From: an uncultured Lachnospiraceae bacterium
Lineage (GTDB): Bacteria > Bacillota > Clostridia > Lachnospirales > Lachnospiraceae
DNA length: 10,547 nt
Direction: 5' to 3'
Assembly: GCA_934418055.1 (NCBI GenBank)
Contig: CAKRWX010000061.1
Location: 1 to 10,547, forward strand
This document shows positions 7,034 to 10,547 of the stretch, piece by piece. The translations under genes and the position numbers were made by a program. Below the pieces are notes generated by a model that was not told the DNA's origin, ran no database searches, and was given only the letters and a program-made list of their open reading frames with translations. The stretch's first letter is position 1, and each line of letters begins with the position of its first letter.

Positions 7034-7062
7034 TTGATAAATATTTCCACATATGATAGGAT
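7034..7062 (+). promoter_or_regulatory. Predicted sigma-A promoter for the small membrane protein-alaS unit
   Basis: TTGATA (7034-7039), 17 bases, TAGGAT (7057-7062), predicting a start near 7069. CATATGATA at 7050-7058 also fits a loose sigma-K -10 pattern, but no well-placed -35 supports that. The hairpin element at 7096-7122 would be in the leader. Confidence 0.5.
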
Positions 7063-7095
7063 AAAAACGATCATGCGTTTATTAAAAAACAGAAT

Positions 7096-7122
7096 GTAAC
7101 TGTGAAGAAATGAAACAGTTGC
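7096..7122 (+). repeat. Leader hairpin element, copy 2
   Basis: GTAACTGT (7096-7103) pairs with ACAGTTGC (7115-7122) as an 8-bp stem including one G-U pair, around an 11-nt loop. It matches copy 1 (1081-1106) at 21 of 26 positions. The arms are nearly invariant and the one arm change (A to G) preserves pairing. It is followed, after 15 bases, by AAAGGAGG (7138-7145). Copy 1 has the same order of start site, hairpin and ribosome binding site. Confidence 0.6.
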
Positions 7123-7151
7123 CAACAGATTTACCGCAAAGGAGGTAGCTT

Positions 7152-7277
7152 ATGAGTGCTGTATTAGCAAGCCTGGTTCAATATATTGTGAAGGTTCTTA
7201 TTTTCGCTGCAGTGGCGTGGGCGGGCATCACCTGCGGAAAAAAATTCCGTGATAAAAAGGACGCTGCTAAGAATTAA
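7152..7277 (+). CDS. 41-residue single-pass membrane protein upstream of alaS
   Basis: A small protein, MSAVLASLVQYIVKVLIFAA followed by VAWAGITCGKKFRDKKDAAKN. Residues 3-28 form one hydrophobic helix. The C-terminal 13 residues are strongly basic (KKFRDKK), predicting an inner-membrane protein with its C-terminus in the cytoplasm. Coding is supported by a near-perfect ribosome binding site, AAAGGAGGT at 7138-7146, six bases from ATG, and by a leader with its own promoter. It lies 72 bases before alaS with no terminator between, so it is probably co-transcribed with alaS. I do not recognise a named family. A leader-peptide role is unlikely, because there is no run of alanine codons or attenuator after it. 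A toxin-like or membrane-scaffold role cannot be judged from sequence. Confidence 0.75.
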   Translation: MSAVLASLVQYIVKVLIFAAVAWAGITCGKKFRDKKDAAKN

Positions 7278-7298
7278 GTGATCAAAATTAGAAATTTA

Positions 7299-7328
7299 TG
7301 CGGCAGATCGCCAATAGGATAAGCCGCA
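7299..7328 (+). promoter_or_regulatory. Hairpin in the leader of alaS
   Basis: TGCGGC (7299-7304) and GCCGCA (7323-7328) pair perfectly over 6 bp around an 18-nt loop, ending eight bases before the GGAGG ribosome binding site (7337-7341). A smaller alternative (GGC/GCC at 7302-7304 and 7310-7312) overlaps it. None of the T-box features (specifier loop, TGGNACCGCG-type sequence, terminator) is present. Confidence 0.3.
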
Positions 7329-7349
7329 GGTAGTTCGGAGGACAAGAAG

Positions 7350-9992
7350 TTGAAGAAATACGGTGTAAACGAATTAAGAAGAATGTTCCTGGAATTCTTT
7401 GAGAGCAAGGGCCATCTGGCTATGAAGAGCTTCTCTCTGGTTCCACATAACGACAACAGCTTACTGCTGATCAACTCTGGTATGGCTCCATTAAAGCCAT
7501 ATTTCACTGGACAGGAGATTCCGCCAAGAAGACGTGTGACCACCTGCCAGAAGTGTATCCGTACCGGCGATATTGAGAATATCGGTAAGACTGCGCGTCA
7601 CGGCACATTCTTCGAGATGTTGGGAAACTTCTCTTTCGGTGATTATTTCAAGACAGAAGCCATTCACTGGTCCTGGGAGTTTTTAACAGAAGTAGTCGGG
7701 CTGGATCCAAACCGTCTGTATCCATCGGTTTATTTAGATGATGATGAGGCGTTTGACATCTGGAATAAGCAGATCGGCGTTCCGGCAGAACGTATTTTCC
7801 GTTTTGGTAAGGAAGATAACTTCTGGGAGCATGGCGCTGGTCCTTGTGGTCCATGTTCTGAGATCTATTATGATCGCGGCGAGAAGTATGGCTGTGGTAA
7901 GCCAGGCTGTACCGTTGGCTGTGACTGCGACCGATACATGGAAGTATGGAATAACGTATTTACCCAGTTTGAGAATGATGGACATGGCAATTATACGGAG
8001 TTAAAACAGAAGAATATTGATACTGGTATGGGCCTGGAGAGACTGGCTGTGATCGTACAGGATGTAGATTCCCTGTTCTGTGTAGATACCAACAAAGCAC
8101 TTCTGGATGAGGTATGTGCACTGGCTCATACAGAATACCAGGCTGACGCGAAAAAGGATGTTTCCCTGCGTATCATCGCTGATCATGTGAAATCTTGTAC
8201 CTTCATGATCTCTGATGGTATCATGCCTTCCAACGAAGGCCGTGGATATGTGCTGCGCCGTCTGCTGCGCCGTGCAGTCCGTCATGGCCGTCTGCTTGGC
8301 ATTGAGGGACGTTTCATGCCAGAACTCAGTAAGACTGTGATCGCTCTGTCTAAGGATGGTTATCCAGAGCTGGAAGAGAAGCAGGTCATGATCTTAAAGG
8401 TACTGGCAGAGGAAGAAGAAAAATTCAATAAGACCATCGACCAGGGTCTTGTGATCTTAGGAGAGATGGAGCAGAAGATGGTAGCAGAAGGAAAGACAGT
8501 TCTTTCCGGTGCTGACGCATTTAAGCTGTATGATACTTACGGATTCCCGTTAGACTTAACTCTGGAGATTCTGGAAGATAAGAACTTCACCGTTGACGAG
8601 GATGGTTTCCAGGCTGCCATGAAAGAGCAGAGAGAGAAAGCTCGTAAAGCACGGAAAGTCAGCAACTACATGGGCGCTGATGTAACGGTATACCAGTCCA
8701 TTCCGGCAGCCATCACCAGCAAATTCGTTGGATATGACCGCCTGGTTCATGATTCCAGGATCACCGTTCTGACCACAGAGGATGAGATCGTAGAGGCTCT
8801 GACTGATGGACAGACTGGTACGATCATTGTAGATGAGACTCCATTCTACGGCACTATGGGTGGCCAGCAGGGTGATGTTGGTGCCATCGTAAGTGACCAT
8901 GGTCAGTTTGAAGTAAAAGAGACCATTCATTTACAGGGCGGCAAGATCGGTCATGTAGGTGTGATGACCAAGGGAATGTTCCAGACAGGTGAGACCGTTA
9001 CCTTAAAGGTATGCGAGAAGAACCGTCTTTCTACTGCGAAGAACCACAGCGCAACTCATCTGCTTCAGAAAGCACTGCGTATGGTATTGGGCGATCACGT
9101 AGAGCAGGCTGGTTCCTATGTAGATGCTGGACGTCTTCGTTTCGACTTTACCCACTTCTCCGCTATGACTCCAGAGGAGTTACAGAAGGTAGAGGATCTG
9201 GTCAATGAAGAGATTCAGGCAGCGCTTCCGGTTATTACCGAGGAGATGAGCCTGGATGAGGCAAAGAAATCCGGAGCCATGGCACTGTTTGGTGAGAAAT
9301 ATGGTGAGAAGGTACGTGTTGTCAAGATGGGTGACTTCTCTGTAGAGCTTTGTGGTGGTACTCACGTTTCTAATACCGAGAAGATTAGCGCATTTAAGAT
9401 CCTTTCCGAGGCAGGTATCGCAGCAGGTGTCCGCAGAATCGAGGCACTGACCGGCGAAGGACTGATGGCTTATTATCAGGATACAGAAAAAGAGCTTCAC
9501 GCAGCAGCAAAGACTGCAAAGACCACTCCAGCAGAGCTTCAGAAGAAGATCGAGGCGATGTTAGAGGAGATTAAGGCTCTTCATTCTGAGAATGAGAAAT
9601 TAAAGAGCAAACTGGCAAACAGCGCCATGGGTGATGTAATGAGCCAGGTAGTAGATGTAGCAGGCGTGAAGGTTCTGGCAACCAGAGTAGCTGACGTTGA
9701 TATGAACGGACTGAGAAATCTGGGAGATCAGCTGAAGGAGAAACTTGGCGAGGGCGTGATCGTCATCGCATCTGTCCAGGACGGCAAAGTAAACTTAATG
9801 GCAACTGCTACAGACGAAGCCCAGAAGAAGGGCGCACATGCAGGCAATCTGATCAAAGCGATCGCCGGATTAGTAGGTGGTGGCGGCGGCGGACGTCCAA
9901 ACATGGCACAGGCTGGCGGTAAGAACCCGGCAGGTGTGGACGAGGCCCTTGCAAAAGCTGTTGAGGTAGTAAAAGAGCAGGTTCAGGCATAA
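7350..9992 (+). CDS. alaS: Alanyl-tRNA synthetase
   Basis: Charges tRNA-Ala with alanine in the cytoplasm. The 880 residues match the full bacterial architecture. The class II catalytic core (1-about 250) has FFESKGH, NSLLLINSGMAPLKPYF, RHGTFFEMLGNFSFGDYFK and DTGMGLERLA. The tRNA-recognition helical region follows, to about 450. The editing domain has both metal-binding pairs, HSATH (His566, His570) and CGGTH (Cys668, His672). A coiled coil at about 712-757 leads to the C-Ala domain, which ends in GLVGGGGGGRPNMAQAGG. Cysteines at 166, 169, 182, 187, 191 and 193 form the cluster often seen in Clostridia AlaRS. Translation begins at TTG, with GGAGG eight bases upstream; the next methionine (residue 12) would cut conserved sequence. 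No T-box leader is visible, so expression probably rests on the upstream promoter shared with the small membrane protein. Confidence 0.98.
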   Translation: MKKYGVNELRRMFLEFFESKGHLAMKSFSLVPHNDNSLLLINSGMAPLKPYFTGQEIPPRRRVTTCQKCIRTGDIENIGKTARHGTFFEMLGNFSFGDYFKTEAIHWSWEFLTEVVGLDPNRLYPSVYLDDDEAFDIWNKQIGVPAERIFRFGKEDNFWEHGAGPCGPCSEIYYDRGEKYGCGKPGCTVGCDCDRYMEVWNNVFTQFENDGHGNYTELKQKNIDTGMGLERLAVIVQDVDSLFCVDTNKALLDEVCALAHTEYQADAKKDVSLRIIADHVKSCTFMISDGIMPSNEGRGYVLRRLLRRAVRHGRLLGIEGRFMPELSKTVIALSKDGYPELEEKQVMILKVLAEEEEKFNKTIDQGLVILGEMEQKMVAEGKTVLSGADAFKLYDTYGFPLDLTLEILEDKNFTVDEDGFQAAMKEQREKARKARKVSNYMGADVTVYQSIPAAITSKFVGYDRLVHDSRITVLTTEDEIVEALTDGQTGTIIVDETPFYGTMGGQQGDVGAIVSDHGQFEVKETIHLQGGKIGHVGVMTKGMFQTGETVTLKVCEKNRLSTAKNHSATHLLQKALRMVLGDHVEQAGSYVDAGRLRFDFTHFSAMTPEELQKVEDLVNEEIQAALPVITEEMSLDEAKKSGAMALFGEKYGEKVRVVKMGDFSVELCGGTHVSNTEKISAFKILSEAGIAAGVRRIEALTGEGLMAYYQDTEKELHAAAKTAKTTPAELQKKIEAMLEEIKALHSENEKLKSKLANSAMGDVMSQVVDVAGVKVLATRVADVDMNGLRNLGDQLKEKLGEGVIVIASVQDGKVNLMATATDEAQKKGAHAGNLIKAIAGLVGGGGGGRPNMAQAGGKNPAGVDEALAKAVEVVKEQVQA

Positions 9993-10027
9993 AATTGAAA
10001 AAAATTGGAAATCCATGAAAAAATCAG

Positions 10028-10055
10028 TTGACGAATAGAGATTTTATGCTATAAT
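10028..10055 (+). promoter_or_regulatory. Strong sigma-A promoter for rpsU
   Basis: TTGACG (10028-10033), 16 bases, TATAAT (10050-10055), with TG at 10047-10048 as an extended -10. It starts 36 bases after the alaS stop codon. It predicts a start near 10062 and a leader of about 70 bases. I see no intrinsic terminator between alaS and this promoter, so some read-through is expected. Confidence 0.8.
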
Positions 10056-10082
10056 CATAACAGTGCTATAAAAATACCCAAA

Positions 10083-10111
10083 CAGTTGTATTATGCACAA
10101 GTACACAACTG
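10083..10111 (+). promoter_or_regulatory. Hairpin in the rpsU leader
   Basis: CAGTTGT (10083-10089) pairs with ACAACTG (10105-10111) over 7 bp around a 15-nt loop. The loop holds a second ACAA (10097-10100) that could pair with TTGT (10086-10089) instead. The 3' arm takes in the first G of the GGAGGGAGGT ribosome binding region (10111-10120). A translational or stability switch for S21 synthesis is possible. Confidence 0.4.
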
Positions 10112-10132
10112 GAGGGAGGTTAGGTGTGAGCT

Positions 10133-10309
10133 ATGTCAAACGTGATCGTTAAAGATAATGAATCATTAGACAGCGCTTTACGCAGATTCAAAAGAAACTG
10201 CGCAAAGGCTGGTATTCAGCAGGAGATTCGCAAAAGAGAGCATTACGAGAAGCCAAGCGTAAGACGTAAGAAAAAGTCTGAAGCTGCTAGAAAGCGTAAA
10301 TTCAACTAA
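10133..10309 (+). CDS. rpsU: 30S ribosomal protein S21
   Basis: A 58-residue basic protein with the S21 pattern: [20 protein letters not shown], then [20 protein letters not shown], then [19 protein letters not shown]21 sits near the 3' end of 16S rRNA in the small subunit platform and helps in mRNA binding at initiation. The length is typical of Firmicutes S21, shorter than the proteobacterial form of about 70 residues. Start choice: ATG 10133 gives the canonical N-terminus. The GGAGGT ending at 10120 is 12 bases upstream, which is long; a weaker AGGTG at 10122-10126 is six bases upstream and may be used. The gene has its own strong promoter and an immediately following terminator, so it is monocistronic. 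Confidence 0.96.
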   Translation: MSNVIVKDNESLDSALRRFKRNCAKAGIQQEIRKREHYEKPSVRRKKKSEAARKRKFN

Positions 10310-10326
10310 TTGCTGAGAATGTCAAG

Positions 10327-10357
10327 AGTCCTCAATCATATGATTGAGGACTTTTTT
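10327..10357 (+). terminator. Intrinsic terminator of rpsU
   Basis: AGTCCTCAATCAT (10327-10339) is followed directly by its reverse complement ATGATTGAGGACT (10340-10352), giving a 26-base perfect dyad, then a run of T to 10357. It lies 17 bases after the rpsU stop. Its 3' arm plus T-run is also one arm of the inverted repeat 10348-10375. Confidence 0.95.
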
Positions 10358-10375
10358 CGTGTGTGAAAAAAGTCC
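10348..10375. repeat. Perfect 10-bp inverted repeat overlapping the rpsU terminator
   Basis: GGACTTTTTT (10348-10357), loop CGTGTGTG, AAAAAAGTCC (10366-10375). The left arm is the 3' arm and T-run of the rpsU terminator. The right arm would compete with the terminator's 5' arm for GGACT, but only in RNA that has already read through, or in minus-strand transcripts. Confidence 0.7.
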
Positions 10376-10456
10376 GGTGATATCGCACCGCGGCGACGGG
10401 GAAATATGTCGCCTCAGCGACCCGCCGCGAGCGGAGAATCCCACAAGCGGGATTCT
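10366..10456. repeat. GC-rich multi-hairpin element, probable dispersed intergenic repeat
   Basis: Several dyads are packed here: CGGTG/CACCG (10375-10379/10386-10390), GGCGAC/GTCGCC (10392-10397/10408-10413) and GTCGC/GCGAC (10408-10412/10417-10421). Others are CGCGGC/GCCGCG (10389-10394/10424-10429), CCGC/GCGG (10422-10425/10431-10434) and AGAATCCC/GGGATTCT (10435-10442/10449-10456). Several are mutually exclusive. The composition is far more GC-rich than the AT-rich gaps elsewhere in the window. The density of stems without a good reading frame resembles small palindromic repeats scattered between genes. Other copies cannot be seen in this window, so the repeat call is inference; a structured non-coding RNA is the alternative. 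Confidence 0.45.
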
Positions 10457-10547
10457 ATTTTCGTATTCTTCCACATATGATGAAGATGATAAAGTGTCGG
10501 AAGTGATCCCCATGCCCAGACAACTTCAGGAGATGGCAGCCCATACC
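10457..10547 (+). other. Unassigned window end, open forward frame
   Basis: One forward frame is open from about 10346 to the edge. Near the end it reads ILFSYSSTYDEDDKVSEV and then IPMPRQLQEMAAHT. Possible starts are GTG 10494, GTG 10503 and ATG 10512; only a weak GGAAG precedes the last. This may be the beginning of the next gene, but 12-18 codons are too few to identify. The upstream part of the frame runs through the hairpin-rich element and is probably chance. TTCCACATATGAT (10469-10481) also occurs at 7045-7057. Confidence 0.25.

Noticed and set aside
7001..7151. T-box riboswitch ahead of the alaS unit
   Set aside because: The stretch is too short, with no T-box consensus, specifier stem or terminator.
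10322..10513. A 63-codon minus-strand frame after rpsU
   Set aside because: It runs antisense through the hairpin-rich element and the rpsU terminator, has no ribosome binding site, and its composition (Arg/Ser/Pro-rich) follows from the palindromes.
1..10547. CRISPR array, tRNA, insertion sequence, toxin-antitoxin pair, phage or defence genes
   Set aside because: No regularly spaced repeats, cloverleaf, transposase or matching protein domains were seen on either strand.

Overview
The window looks like chromosomal DNA from a spore-forming Clostridia bacterium, most likely Lachnospiraceae. It opens inside the sporulation gene spoIVA. It also holds a Clostridia-type alanyl-tRNA synthetase with an inserted cysteine cluster and the short 58-residue ribosomal protein S21. 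Strong GGAGG-type ribosome binding sites and sigma-A-like promoters fit this group. The family assignment rests on protein flavour alone and was not tested by search.

Layout. 2-1048: 3' two thirds of spoIVA. 1132-3270: a beta-CASP metallo-beta-lactamase-fold RNA-processing enzyme followed by ribonuclease HI, probably one transcript from a promoter inside the end of spoIVA. 3417-4334: a membrane-anchored protein with a long low-complexity stalk and a C-terminal LprI/DUF1311-like domain. A bidirectional terminator at 4418-4456 separates it from a convergent cytidylate-kinase-like gene (5155-4526, minus). That gene is divergent from a LysR regulator (5290-6207), which is followed by a YoaK/DUF1275 membrane protein (6272-7000). 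7152-9992: a new transcription unit with a 41-residue single-pass membrane protein and then alaS, which starts at TTG. 10133-10309: rpsU with its own strong promoter, a leader hairpin and a textbook terminator. 10366-10456: a GC-rich, hairpin-dense stretch unlike the rest of the window, probably a dispersed repeat. The last 90 bases stay open in one forward frame but cannot be assigned.

Most of the window is housekeeping: RNA turnover, RNase H, translation and sporulation. The less ordinary content is non-coding or small. The same 26-nt hairpin element sits in the 5' leaders of two unrelated transcription units (1081-1106 and 7097-7122). An unrecognised 41-residue membrane protein stands ahead of alaS. 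The rpsU terminator overlaps a perfect 10-bp inverted repeat that leads into the GC-rich repeat. The LprI-like protein has an internally repeated, cysteine-free stalk. I found no CRISPR array, tRNA, rRNA, complete insertion sequence, phage module or defence system.
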